Shown: positions 52,181 through 61,015 of the stretch, in pieces | Layout: each line of letters opens with the position of its first letter | How positions within the stretch are numbered: the first letter of the stretch is position 1 | Source: Synechococcus sp. JA-3-3Ab | GTDB taxonomy: Bacteria; Cyanobacteriota; Cyanobacteriia; Thermostichales; Thermostichaceae | Direction: 5' to 3' | Length of the DNA: 64,000 bases | Assembly: GCF_000013205.1 (NCBI RefSeq) | Contig: NC_007775.1 | Coordinates: 2,377,001-2,441,000, forward strand | Translations under genes and position numbers: made by a program | Notes under the pieces: model-generated | What the model was told of the DNA's origin: nothing | The model's database searches: none | Seen by the model: the letters and a program-made list of their open reading frames with translations, nothing else

Positions 52181-52828
52181 CTAGCGAGGGCCATAGGGCG
52201 TCCAATAGCCGCGCCCCTGTTGCCTTGCCGCATTGGCTGCCTCTTTGAGAATGACGCCGTACTTGAGGCCATTGGTTTGCGGCGACAGTAGGCCATGCCC
52301 CAAAAACAGCATTTCCTGGTTGATGAGGGTATTGGCCCGCCAAACGTAGGCAGGCAGGGTGGGGGTGGGGGCCAGAGCGGGATCCAACTCCAAGAAAACC
52401 TCGCGCCCCAGCAAAGCCGTCTGCAGGTATTGACCAGCATTGGAGATGGGCAGAGGGGTTTGCCCGCGCAGCTTCGTCCACGTAGGATTGAGCTCTGCCG
52501 GCAGAGGAGCAATCCCGATCAGTTGCACCAGCCGCAAATTCAAGTCCCCTTCGAGCTGGACAACCAGGGTGTTGTAATCGACCACCCGAATGACTTGTGC
52601 CCGTTTGAGGCTGCGTAGATCCGGACGGGCCACCAAGGTCAAGGCCCAAGCGGGCCATGCCGAGACCAGCAAGGGCAAGGCCAGCAGGCTGCTCAGCTTA
52701 ATTAAACTCCGTCCCTGAGATATCAACAGAGACTTGGGACGGTGAGAGATGGGAACAGACCGCAGCGATTTCTGCATCATGGACTTCACCCGTTGCATGG
52801 CGGACTTGACGACAGGGATGGTTTGCAT
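52181..52828 (-). CDS. Staphylococcal-nuclease-like (SNase/TNase) domain protein
   Basis: Of 215 residues, 1-62 hold a basic leader and one hydrophobic anchor (SSLLALPLLVSAWPAWAL). An OB-fold SNase-like domain follows with VIRVVDYNTLVVQL near 79, RLVQLIGI near 98 and LLGREVFLELD near 137. The catalytic Arg/Glu set of true thermonucleases is not complete, so nuclease activity is uncertain. Probably secreted or membrane bound. Confidence 0.7.
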   Translation of the reverse strand: MQTIPVVKSAMQRVKSMMQKSLRSVPISHRPKSLLISQGRSLIKLSSLLALPLLVSAWPAWALTLVARPDLRSLKRAQVIRVVDYNTLVVQLEGDLNLRLVQLIGIAPLPAELNPTWTKLRGQTPLPISNAGQYLQTALLGREVFLELDPALAPTPTLPAYVWRANTLINQEMLFLGHGLLSPQTNGLKYGVILKEAANAARQQGRGYWTPYGPR

Positions 52829-53031
52829 GCTTAACCTTTGAATTTGACGCTGCCTTTACACCGCCACCCGGCGGGCCCAATGCCGGAGCCGGCTCACTGC
52901 CGTCACTCTACAAAAAACTTGGGCAGATGGGTCAGTTCTGCAAGCTGTCTCTCGATTTCAACTTGCGGATGCGCCACCCCCTGACAACCTATAGAGTCAT
53001 TTCAAAAATGAAACGGCTCGTTACGTTATTT

Positions 53032-53073
53032 CCTAGCTCCCCTCTCCCTCTGGGAGAGGGGACGGGGGTGAGG
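53032..53073. repeat. Dispersed CCCCTCTCCC hairpin repeat, copy 7
   Basis: CTCCCCTCTCCC-TCT-GGGAGAGGGG is followed by ACGGGGGTGAGG, just past the stop of yqeG. Its left neighbourhood (TTCAAAAATGAAACG...TTACGTTATT) partly resembles that of copy 8. Confidence 0.8.
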
Positions 53074-53089
53074 TTGTCCAAAGAATCTC

Positions 53090-53578
53090 TCAAACGCGGG
53101 GATCCAGGATGGCCGCAGGGCTCTTCTCCAGAGTCTTGGGCAGGAGGGAGTTGACCAATACGGTAACCAAGCCCAGCCGATTGCCCGCCAGGATATCCGT
53201 CCACAGGCGATCGCCCACGATGGCCACCGCCTCCACCGGCAGGTTCATTTGCGCCACAGCCCGCCGCAGAGCGCGCCGCGAGGGTTTGCCGGCGCCGTGA
53301 ATGGAAGGCAGGTTCAAGCTCTCGCCGATTTGGCGAATGCGGTTGCGGTTGAGGTTGTTGCTCACCAGCCAAATCTGAAAGTGGGGGCGCAATTGCTCCA
53401 GCCAGGCGGCCACAGCCGGATCCACCTCAGCCTGGCGGATCGGCACCAGCGTGTCGTCCACGTCGAAGATGACGCCCCTCACCTGCCAGGCCAACAGATC
53501 TTCTGCCCGCAGCCGCAAGACAGTGCCGGCCACCACCACATCCGGTTGCAGGAGCTTGAACCAAGGTTTGCGTACCAT
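53090..53578 (-). CDS. YqeG-family HAD IIIA phosphatase
   Basis: The 162-residue product has the HAD nucleophile motif FDVDDTLVP near 38 (DxDxT), then VSNN near 74, GKPSRRAL near 97 and VGDRLWTDI near 121. That is the YqeG/PGP-like group of phosphatases; plant relatives act on phosphatidylglycerolphosphate. It could make phosphatidylglycerol, the essential thylakoid phospholipid, but this is inference. It is 43 bases downstream of mltG on the same strand. Confidence 0.87.
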   Translation of the reverse strand: MVRKPWFKLLQPDVVVAGTVLRLRAEDLLAWQVRGVIFDVDDTLVPIRQAEVDPAVAAWLEQLRPHFQIWLVSNNLNRNRIRQIGESLNLPSIHGAGKPSRRALRRAVAQMNLPVEAVAIVGDRLWTDILAGNRLGLVTVLVNSLLPKTLEKSPAAILDPRV

Positions 53579-53621
53579 CGAGAACCTTTTCAGCCACCAA
53601 CTGCCAATGCTCCTGACCTTC

Positions 53622-54743
53622 TCATTGCGAAGTGGGCGGGGATCCCTGCCGCTCGCGGAGGATTTGCCGTTGAGCTGCCTCGTGCTCGGCTAGGGTCTTG
53701 CTGAAAACATGGGTGCCGTCGTAGCGGGCCACAAAGTAGAGGTAATCGGTCTCCTCAGGCTCCAAAACGGCTTTGAGGCTGGCTAAGCCCGGACTGGCGA
53801 TGGGGCCAGGGGGCAAGCCGGGGGTGAGGTAGGTGTTGTAGGGGGAGGGGGTACGCACCTCGGCAAGGGTGAGGCGGCGATCTGGCGTCTGCTGGATGTT
53901 CAGGGCATATTCCACCGTCGGATCGGCTCCCAAGGGCATTCCCTTTTTGAGCCGGTTCAAAAAGACGCCCGCGATTAAGGCACGCTCCTCCGGCACGGCG
54001 GCCTCCCGCTCCACAATGCTGGCCAAGGTAACCCACTCATGCAAGGAGAGGGAAGTAGTGTGCTGGCGAAACAGGGGTAGGGCCACGGCGGCAAACCGCT
54101 GCAGCATGGCGTTGATGACAATCTCGGCTTTTTGCTGATCCGGCAGGGATCCCTCCACCTGTTCGACAGGAAAAAGATAGGTGTCGGGGAAGAGATAGCC
54201 TTCCAGGGAGTTCAAGCTGGGGGGCAGCCAATCGAGGGGAGGGATCACGCGGGCCGTGGCGATGAAAACATCGGCTGCCAACCAGTTGCGCTCCGCCAAG
54301 GCCGCCGCCATCTGCTCGATCCGCCAGCCCTCCGGGATGGTCAGCCGCCGCTGCAGAATCCGGCCCTGCCGCAGTTGTCGGGCTACGGATAGCATGTCTT
54401 GGTTGGGATCCAAAGCGTAGGTACCTGCCTGAAACAGCCAGTCGCGTCCAAAGGTGCGGCTCCACAGCTCCCAGGCCAAGGCAGAGCGGATCACCCCCGC
54501 TTGGTGCAGTTGTTTCCCGATTAAACGGCTGCTGCTGCCCGGCTGGATCACCACCTGGATTGGCTCTGGGCCACCCAGCGGCTGAAGCCAGGTCTGCCAG
54601 CGCCAGTAGCCAAATCCAACGGCCAAGGCCACCAGGAAAGCTAAGCCTTGCACTAGACGGCGACCCCAGCGTTGGCGGCAGCGGGGCGGAGCACTTTGGG
54701 CGATCAGGCCTTCGGGCGAGGCGGGATCGCGGTGATCGGTCAT
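53622..54743 (-). CDS. mltG: Endolytic murein transglycosylase
   Basis: From ATG 54743, with GGAGGGGAAGG upstream, the 373-residue product has a single N-terminal membrane helix (about 30-47) and the YceG fold. EGYLFPDTY lies near 179, catalytic Glu in ASIVEREAAVPEE near 240, and FLNRLKKGMPLGADPTVEYAL near 262. It cleaves nascent glycan strands to set their length. The last residues are Gln-rich. A longer frame starts at 54773. Confidence 0.93.
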   Translation of the reverse strand: MTDHRDPASPEGLIAQSAPPRCRQRWGRRLVQGLAFLVALAVGFGYWRWQTWLQPLGGPEPIQVVIQPGSSSRLIGKQLHQAGVIRSALAWELWSRTFGRDWLFQAGTYALDPNQDMLSVARQLRQGRILQRRLTIPEGWRIEQMAAALAERNWLAADVFIATARVIPPLDWLPPSLNSLEGYLFPDTYLFPVEQVEGSLPDQQKAEIVINAMLQRFAAVALPLFRQHTTSLSLHEWVTLASIVEREAAVPEERALIAGVFLNRLKKGMPLGADPTVEYALNIQQTPDRRLTLAEVRTPSPYNTYLTPGLPPGPIASPGLASLKAVLEPEETDYLYFVARYDGTHVFSKTLAEHEAAQRQILRERQGSPPTSQ

Positions 54744-54863
54744 CGCCTTCCCCTCCACATCGCGACAGCACATGCTCTGGCCAGGTTAGCGTGGCCAGAA
54801 GAGATCTTCAGGCCGTCACCGGTCAGTTAGGGCCACCCCCAGTGTAGCCTCGGCCTATCCCAC

Positions 54864-55676
<813 letters not shown>

Positions 55677-55726
55677 CTAGCTCCGGTCAGGGTGTTGGTC
55701 AACAGAGCCTCTCGACGAACTTGCCA

Positions 55727-55879
55727 TCACGGCTGCTGTTCTTCGCCAGCGCTGGCCTCCTGATCCCGAGGAACAGAACGGAAGCGGCGGCTATTGCGAG
55801 CACGACTTTTCTGAAACTGCTTGGCATACTCGCGGTTGCGCTCGGCTTTTTCCCGCTTCAGGTTGCGTTTTTTGGCCAT
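55727..55879 (-). CDS. Very small basic protein (50 residues)
   Basis: On the minus strand ATG 55879, with AGGAAG six bases upstream, opens MAKKRNLKREKAERNREYAK, a Lys/Arg/Glu-rich helix. It continues KQFQKSRARNSRRFRSVP and ends in an acidic EEQQP tail. Good ribosome site and strongly biased composition suggest a true gene, possibly ribosome- or nucleic-acid-associated. It lies between pyrH and the GDT1-like gene on the same strand. Family unknown to me. Confidence 0.65.
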   Translation of the reverse strand: MAKKRNLKREKAERNREYAKQFQKSRARNSRRFRSVPRDQEASAGEEQQP

Positions 55880-55986
55880 GCTGGTCTTCCTGACCGGTTG
55901 TCCGGCATAAAGTGAGGCACTCAGGTGGAGTGCGAGGCGTCCTTAATCGTAACATGCTTTGCCGGAGCCATCCTGAAGGCCTCTGC

Positions 55987-56292
55987 TCAGCCAGCTATGG
56001 GCAGGGATCCCCAGAGCAGAGATAGGCCGATCAGGAGGAACCCCACGCCTGCCGAGGTTTTGATCCAGCGGGGGGGGATGACTCGCGCTACCCAAGCCCC
56101 CGCCCATACCCCAATGAAGCTGGTGCTGATTAGGGCAGCAGCAGCTCCGCAGAAGATCACCCCAAGATTTTGCGAGTGGGCGCTGAGGAGCAGGGTGGCC
56201 AACTGGGTTTTATCGCCCATTTCGGCCAGCAAAATTGAGCCGAAGCTGACCAGAGCAGCTCGCGCCGCTGTCTGTTTCAAGAAAGAGAACAT
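55987..56292 (-). CDS. Half-size GDT1/UPF0016 membrane protein
   Basis: The 101-residue product (from ATG 56292) has the signature LAEMGDKTQLATLLL near 21-35 and three hydrophobic segments. GDT1 proteins are Mn/Ca exporters made of two such repeats, each with ExGDKT. Here only one repeat is present, and its upstream side is the IS607 element at 56336. The open frame begins inside the IS (56358). It may work as a homodimer or with a separate half-gene, or its first half may have been lost at the IS insertion. Confidence 0.78.
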   Translation of the reverse strand: MFSFLKQTAARAALVSFGSILLAEMGDKTQLATLLLSAHSQNLGVIFCGAAAALISTSFIGVWAGAWVARVIPPRWIKTSAGVGFLLIGLSLLWGSLPIAG

Positions 56293-56345
56293 CTGACTGC
56301 TGTGCTGGCTCAACACGTTTCTCTGTAGCCACGTTGCTGATACAT

Positions 56346-57593
56346 TTACGCTGAACACTGCTGAGCATTACTGCTCAGCGGTGAAGCGATAGCATTCTGT
56401 CCGTTTCCGTTGTCACTACGCGATGCTGACGCGACCGCGCTACTCGGACGGAGTCCAAACAGAAAGGCGGTATCCCGCAAAGCTCTGAGCATAACACCCA
56501 GAGCGCCTTGCCAATCTCGTGGTAGCCTATGGTTGCACTTTGGGCATCTAAACACCTTTGCGCCACCCAACTTGGTGTGGATGTGCCCGCACTTGGTACA
56601 GGTTTTGCTGGTGTACGCTTCCGATACTTCCACGACAACCACGTTTTTCTTCTTGGCTTGAAACTTCAGGAGCTGCTTGAACCGGTAGTGCGCCCAGGTG
56701 AGCATCGCCCTTGCTGTCTTGCTACCAAACTTCCTCCCTGCCTTGGCAACCATCTTGGCTGACTCGAAAGTGGGGAGGAATATCAATCGGTAGTTATCCG
56801 TTAGGAACGCCGCTACCTTGCGATGGCACTCGTCCACCAAGTTCCTGATTCTCTCCCGCAGACGAAACGCCGCTTGCCGCATTCGCCTACGCTTGGGTCT
56901 CGGTGCTTTACTCAGCCTGGACTGCAGATCGTCTAGGTGGTAGCACAGCCGAACGATCCTGCCAAAGTCTCCCTTGGCAATATCTACAAAGCCCGCCCCA
57001 TCAAACCCTGTAAGGAAGCTTCTTACTCCAGGGTCAAGCGCAACAACCCCCTTTGCTAACGAACACTGCTCGTTCACGGGCTCAGGAAAGATGGCATACC
57101 ATCTGTCTTTCACCCGCATTAGCTCAGTTCCACGTGCCCATTCTCTGGGCATCTCCTCGGATGCGCGGAACGCCAAGCCTCGGGTGAGTTTCGGATACCA
57201 CGTCCCATTGCGAAAGTTGCCGGCGTTGAATTGCAGCGTATGCGACCTGTCTCGCACACTGCGAAACCTCGCGTCTTTGCTTCGGCGAAACGCCAACCAC
57301 GCCTCGACGACCGCGTTCTGCTTGATGTGGCAAGGGACGTCCTTCACCCACTCGGGTAGGTCGGAGCGCAGGATGATGTCCCGCAGCTTTCTGGCCGTTC
57401 TTGGAGCACCATGCTGACGCTGATAGGCAATCGCTTGGTTGTAGCAGTACCGGCACGCCGCTTGCCACCGCTTCCAAACTTTAGCCAGCGCTGGCTCCGG
57501 ATAAATCCGTATCTTTCTCGATTGCAGCCCGGTATTTTCTGAGTCCGTAGAGCCGACTGCTGAAGCAGTGCAGGATGGTGAGGATATCCTCAA
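56346..57593 (-). CDS. tnpB: IS607-associated TnpB, copy B
   Basis: Same layout as copy A, with RuvC residues in VVALDPGVRS, VVVVEVSEAYTSKTC and LPRDWQGALG and an intact zinc ribbon. Residue changes against copy A include PKTARK to PRTARK, HSDLPGW to RSDLPEW, VGECH to VDECH and KQFLKF to KQLLKF. The RuvC acids are unchanged, so both copies could be active. Start uncertain as in copy A (TTG 57593). Confidence 0.85.
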   Translation of the reverse strand: MRISSPSCTASAVGSTDSENTGLQSRKIRIYPEPALAKVWKRWQAACRYCYNQAIAYQRQHGAPRTARKLRDIILRSDLPEWVKDVPCHIKQNAVVEAWLAFRRSKDARFRSVRDRSHTLQFNAGNFRNGTWYPKLTRGLAFRASEEMPREWARGTELMRVKDRWYAIFPEPVNEQCSLAKGVVALDPGVRSFLTGFDGAGFVDIAKGDFGRIVRLCYHLDDLQSRLSKAPRPKRRRMRQAAFRLRERIRNLVDECHRKVAAFLTDNYRLIFLPTFESAKMVAKAGRKFGSKTARAMLTWAHYRFKQLLKFQAKKKNVVVVEVSEAYTSKTCTKCGHIHTKLGGAKVFRCPKCNHRLPRDWQGALGVMLRALRDTAFLFGLRPSSAVASASRSDNGNGQNAIASPLSSNAQQCSA

Positions 57594-58074
57594 CCAGTTC
57601 CTGTTGGGGAGAAAGGTGATCGTCATCGAGAACCAAGATTTCGCACCCGTATTGACGGCAGTACCACTCAACGAGCTCAAATCCAAACCGGCAGAGTCGA
57701 TCCCGGTGAGCGACCACAATTGTTCCGATATCTCCTGCACGGACTCGTTCCAATAAGGCAAGGAACTTTGGTCTTTTGAAGTCGAGACCGCCGCCAACCT
57801 CTCCGACCACTTCGGCTCCAGGATAGAGGTTAACCAGTCTTGCAATCTGTCTCTCCAAGTCTGACTTTTGCCCTCGACTGCTGACTCGGGCGTACAAAAC
57901 GACTCGTTTGGCTTTCTTTGGCGTTCTGATGTAGCTGTCGAGGTCATACCTTCTTGCCCTACCAGATGGAGTACGTATTGCTTTGATCCAGCCCTTCTGT
58001 TCCCATCGCCTCAAGGTGTGGAGACACACCCCAAAATAATCCGCCGCTTCTCTCGGTTTTACATACCTAGCCAT
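57481..58074 (-). CDS. tnpA: IS607 TnpA serine recombinase, copy B
   Basis: Matches copy A except for Phe/Leu near residue 134. The MerR-type HTH, catalytic YARVSSRGQ and HRDRLCRFG are intact. Transcribed towards the decreasing coordinates. Confidence 0.93.
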   Translation of the reverse strand: MARYVKPREAADYFGVCLHTLRRWEQKGWIKAIRTPSGRARRYDLDSYIRTPKKAKRVVLYARVSSRGQKSDLERQIARLVNLYPGAEVVGEVGGGLDFKRPKFLALLERVRAGDIGTIVVAHRDRLCRFGFELVEWYCRQYGCEILVLDDDHLSPQQELVEDILTILHCFSSRLYGLRKYRAAIEKDTDLSGASAG

Positions 58075-58149
58075 ACCAAGCAGCCATACTGAACATATTG
58101 TACATTATTTTCAGTATAGTCCAGCATATCATTGACTAGAGTCATGCTC

Positions 58150-58434
58150 TTACACAAGAGGATAGCTTGGTAGCCCTGTACTTGAGTACGCGGCGGAAAA
58201 GCCCTTGAGCCACTTTAGTTGCTTCTTTGTTATTAGTACAGAGCTTCTCCAGGAAAACAACCTACTGCGGTGCAAAACCCGCGTGGCAATAACTAACCTG
58301 GCGGAACTTAAGTCCGAAGTAAGCAGAACTTTGAGGTTATGCCTCAAAGGACTGTCTAGAGGCGTCTTGACAGCGCCTTCGCGAGTCCACTTTGGGCTGC
58401 GTAAGAATCCCCTGGGTGGGAGTGTCAAAGCCAC
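58150..58434 (-). repeat. tnpB-downstream conserved segment, copy 2 (candidate omega RNA)
   Basis: The segment follows the decayed tnpB stop and repeats copy 1 (1-315) with small changes. The TTTGAGG-CATAA-CCTCAAA stem is fully kept. The later CCCCGT/ACGGGG stem has weakened to GTAC-TCAA-GTAC. The far end (58150) is the insertion point of IS607 copy B, so this element's right end is cut or just complete. Confidence 0.5.
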
Positions 58435-59609
58435 CCTTCCCCTTCACGGGAGATGTGTAAACTACCGGGCTCCGACCGCTCCCCAACCCCCGTATACGGG
58501 GGGAGGTAGGGGGGCTGGTTTACAGCAGCCCCCAATAATGCAATCACGTTGGCACCGTTAAAATCTGCATCCCCTTTCCAGCCACAGACCGAGTTCACAC
58601 AACGAAAATGCTTCCCTTCCCGTTGCCCAATCCACAGGCACGGGTGGCAGGTCTGCGAGCTGTAGGCAGGCGGCACCACCCCAACCTGGATCCCGGCCCG
58701 CAGCGCCTTGTACTGCACAAACTGCTTCAGTTGATAGAACGCCCAACTATTCGACCGCCGCCGCTCTATCTTAACTGCGCGGCTGTCGGTTGGTGCGCTC
58801 CCTAATGCCACTCAGGTCTTCCAGGGCAATAAAACTGTGGGTGGCCTGCGCCCTCGACACAATCGCTTTGGAGATGCAGGGATTGACCCAGGTTTGCAAG
58901 CGTCTCTCCTGACCAGACAGCCGTTGCAAGAGTTGGCGGCATCTGCGCCGACTAGATCTTGTGCCCTGACTGGCTTTGCGTTGAAGTGACGCCCGCAGCC
59001 GGGAGGAGTGGTCTCTGACCTGGTTCAACGGCTGTCCATTCCAGTTGTCCTCCTCTGAGGTATGGGCAATATCTCTCCTCCCCAAGTCCACCCCCATCGC
59101 CTTGGGGGTGTCTGGCTCGACGCCAATCTGGATGTAGTGAGAACCCTCTTTGCGTTTGACCAACGTGGCCGATTTGGGATTGGTGCCGGCCAGCATCCCT
59201 CGTTGATAGTTGCCAATGGCCAACTCAAAGCGTTCCCGACCCTCTACGGTGGTCAGCGACACCGTCCAGTCGTTCTCGCGGAAGGAAAAGATGCGGGCAT
59301 CGTAGGTCACGAAGCCTGCCTTGAAGGCCTTGACCGGACAGTTCTGTTGCCGGGCAACCTTACGCGACCCTGCCACCCGTCTGCATACCTGTTGTGCCAG
59401 GATAGCCCAAAGCAGGTACGAATCTCGCGCTAGCAGAGAGATTGGAGCTTGACGGCGTTGACTATCTTCTCTGGTGTGTTCTCATTCACCCAGTTCAAGG
59501 CCTGCACAAAGGCGTCCAGAGTCGCATCCAGCTTGACGGCTTGTGACTCCGATACCTAAGGACTCCGTCCCGCTAGCGCGAACAGTTTGATAGTCAAGAC
59601 TTGGGGCAT
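58425..59609 (-). pseudogene. Decayed tnpB with frameshifts and a stop
   Basis: Spliced across frames, it gives a TnpB: MPQVLTIKL at 59609, then LDAFVQALNWVNENTPEKIVNAVKLQSLC ending in an in-frame TAG. It resumes with RVAGSRKVARQQNCPVKAFKAGF, GVDLGRRDIA (first acid) and FIALEDLSG (second). It then shifts near 58771-58811 to YSSQTCHPC...CVNSVCGWKGDADFNGANVIALLG (zinc ribbon and third acid). A short insertion after MPQVLTIKL adds another break. Inactive as it stands. The C-terminal tail is built from the GTATAC module. Confidence 0.85.
58481..58517. repeat. GTATAC-centred palindrome module, copy 3
   Basis: ACCCCCGTATACGGGGGGAGG is followed by TAGGGGGGCTGG, in the 3' tail of the decayed tnpB. 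Confidence 0.8.
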
Positions 59610-59671
59610 GCTGTAACTATACATCAACAGACCGCATTCCTCCCGTCACTGACCGGCCCGGCCCCCGGCCC

Positions 59672-59744
59672 CCCAGTCCCCCCGTATACGGGGGGATACA
59701 GGGGGGCTGGGCGGGGGGATATAGGGGGGTACAGGGGAGCTCCC
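59672..59744. repeat. GTATAC-centred palindrome module, copy 4 (perfect 18-mer plus G-rich tail)
   Basis: CCCCCCGTATACGGGGGG (59678-59695) with ATACAGGGGGGCTGGG and a second ATATAGGGGGG unit follow a CCGGCCCCCGGCC lead. It lies about 70 bases upstream of the decayed tnpB start, near the transposon's far end. Confidence 0.8.
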
Positions 59745-59784
59745 GCGGTTTCTAGCTGACCCGCATACCCCGAAACGAAACAGA

Positions 59785-59816
59785 GCGAGGGGTCTGTCTA
59801 GATTACTGCCCCTCGC
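59785..59816 (-). terminator. Terminator-like hairpin after psbJ
   Basis: GCGAGGGG (minus, from 59816) pairs with CCCCTCGC ending at 59785, around a 16-base loop, followed on the minus strand by TCTGTTTCGTTTC. It lies 20 bases past psbJ and is a reasonable end for psbEFLJ. Confidence 0.6.
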
Positions 59817-59835
59817 CCTCCTCTACTTGTCTAAA

Positions 59836-59955
59836 CTACACGGGCGCTCCAAGACCGGTATAGGAGCCATAGAAGAAAAGCCCAACCACCGTGACCACAC
59901 CCAAACCGACAACCACAGCCACTATCCACAGAGGGATCCTTGCCTGACTAGTCAT
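59836..59955 (-). CDS. psbJ: Photosystem II reaction centre protein J
   Basis: Reading the minus strand from ATG 59955 gives a 39-residue protein, [20 protein letters not shown]...[15 protein letters not shown]. It is a single-span PSII subunit near cytochrome b559 that assists electron flow and assembly. It is too short for usual ORF cut-offs but is in the expected place of the psbE-F-L-J order. There is a 140-base gap to psbL. Confidence 0.97.
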   Translation of the reverse strand: MTSQARIPLWIVAVVVGLGVVTVVGLFFYGSYTGLGAPV

Positions 59956-60095
59956 AGCAACTGGCCTCCAGAAGAAAAAGATAGGTCTAAAAAGTTGCAC
60001 CCGTAGTCTGCAAAGAGAACCAAGGGCTGGCTAAGGTAAGCCTACATTGATCCCTACAGCTTTTTCTCAACTTAAGACCAGAGACAAGTGAAGTC

Positions 60096-60221
60096 TCAGT
60101 TGAGAAAGTAGCTGGAAAACAACAGCCCCACCACAAACACCAGCAGCAAGCCCAAGTATAGGGAGGTGCGGTTTAGCTCTACCGGCTGGGTGTTGGGATT
60201 CTTCTCAGGTTGATCAGCCAT
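60096..60221 (-). CDS. psbL: Photosystem II reaction centre protein L
   Basis: The 41-residue protein from ATG 60221, [20 protein letters not shown] followed by one membrane helix, is the standard PsbL, needed for QA function and PSII dimers. It starts five bases after the psbF stop; a longer frame to 60308 would overlap psbF. Confidence 0.97.
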   Translation of the reverse strand: MADQPEKNPNTQPVELNRTSLYLGLLLVFVVGLLFSSYFLN

Positions 60222-60226
60222 GGGGT

Positions 60227-60370
60227 TCACCGTTGAATAAACTGCATTGCGGCAATAGCTCCCAAAAAGAAAACGGTTGGAATCGCCAAAGTATGCACCG
60301 CCAACCAACGGACAGTAAAAACGGGGTAGAAAACAGGCTCGTCAGGTTTGTTAACAGATTTGGTCGCCAT
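60227..60370 (-). CDS. psbF: Cytochrome b559 beta subunit
   Basis: 47 residues from ATG 60370. One membrane helix carries the heme-ligand His in [12 protein letters not shown]. With PsbE it binds the b559 heme of PSII. Second gene of the cluster, 84 bases after psbE. Confidence 0.97.
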   Translation of the reverse strand: MATKSVNKPDEPVFYPVFTVRWLAVHTLAIPTVFFLGAIAAMQFIQR

Positions 60371-60453
60371 AGTCCAGATCCTGCATCTTGGAACGCAAAA
60401 TAGATTTACAAATCGCAACAACTAAAGAGTTGCCAGCCTGGCCCTGCTCTTTC

Positions 60454-60699
60454 CTAGCGAGTTAACTTTTCCAGTTGCTCAAGAGCGTTGAAGCGGTCGC
60501 TGACAATCGGTAACTCCTGCCGCTCTGCGGTGAAATACTCATTGGGGCGCGGGGTGCCAAAGATATCATAAGCCAAGCCGGTGCTGACAAAAAGCCAACC
60601 CGCCAAAAACAAAGCGGGAATGGTCAGGGCATGAATAACCCAGTAGCGGACGCTGGTAATAATATCGACAAAAGGTCGCTCTCCAGTGTTGCCAGCCAT
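60454..60699 (-). CDS. psbE: Cytochrome b559 alpha subunit
   Basis: 81 residues from ATG 60699, starting [20 protein letters not shown]. The heme His is in [11 protein letters not shown], and the lumenal tail has GTPRPNEYF...[10 protein letters not shown]. First gene of psbE-F-L-J. The in-frame extension to 60771 has no ribosome site. Confidence 0.98.
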   Translation of the reverse strand: MAGNTGERPFVDIITSVRYWVIHALTIPALFLAGWLFVSTGLAYDIFGTPRPNEYFTAERQELPIVSDRFNALEQLEKLTR

Positions 60700-61015
60700 G
60701 AAACTCCTCCCTGCACTAGGGGCAAAAGGGCTCTTTGAGTCTATAACACAATGATAAGGAGTTGCATGCACAGCTACAAGTTACAAGACAATTGCTCAAG
60801 CTGTTTGCCGCCAAGCGAGGCCCCATCCTTGCATAGGTAAGATCTCCTAACAGCCTCTGAGTTCAACTCTAGGGCAGCGTGAGCCGGAACGCCTGGGGTA
60901 GGGGATCCCACTGCCAAAGGGCGCAATCGCGACTGACATCGAGGGCTTGAGGACACGGCGGAACTTTGAGATAAGCTGACTCTGAGGGGATGTCAACGGA
61001 ACAGGAGTAACAGCT
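60700..61015. promoter_or_regulatory. Divergent promoter region of psbE and the SLH gene
   Basis: 316 bases without a gene. The minus strand has a promoter-like TTATCATTGTGTTATAGACTC (60740-60760) pointing to psbE. On the plus side AACAGGAGTAACAGCT at 60999-61014 is the ribosome site for the next gene. Confidence 0.45.

Larger units (their letters stand above)
56336..58149 (-). mobile_element. IS607-type element, copy B (inverted)
   Basis: 1814 bases, aligning end to end in reverse with copy A at 25793-27606 and differing by about ten residues in TnpB. It lies between a half-size GDT1 gene and the tnpB-downstream segment copy 2, which it abuts at 58150. Confidence 0.92.

Noticed and set aside
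52927-53154. 75-codon ORF over a hairpin repeat
   Set aside because: Its second half is the translated repeat (PLPLGEGTG), which recurs as ORF noise at other copies.
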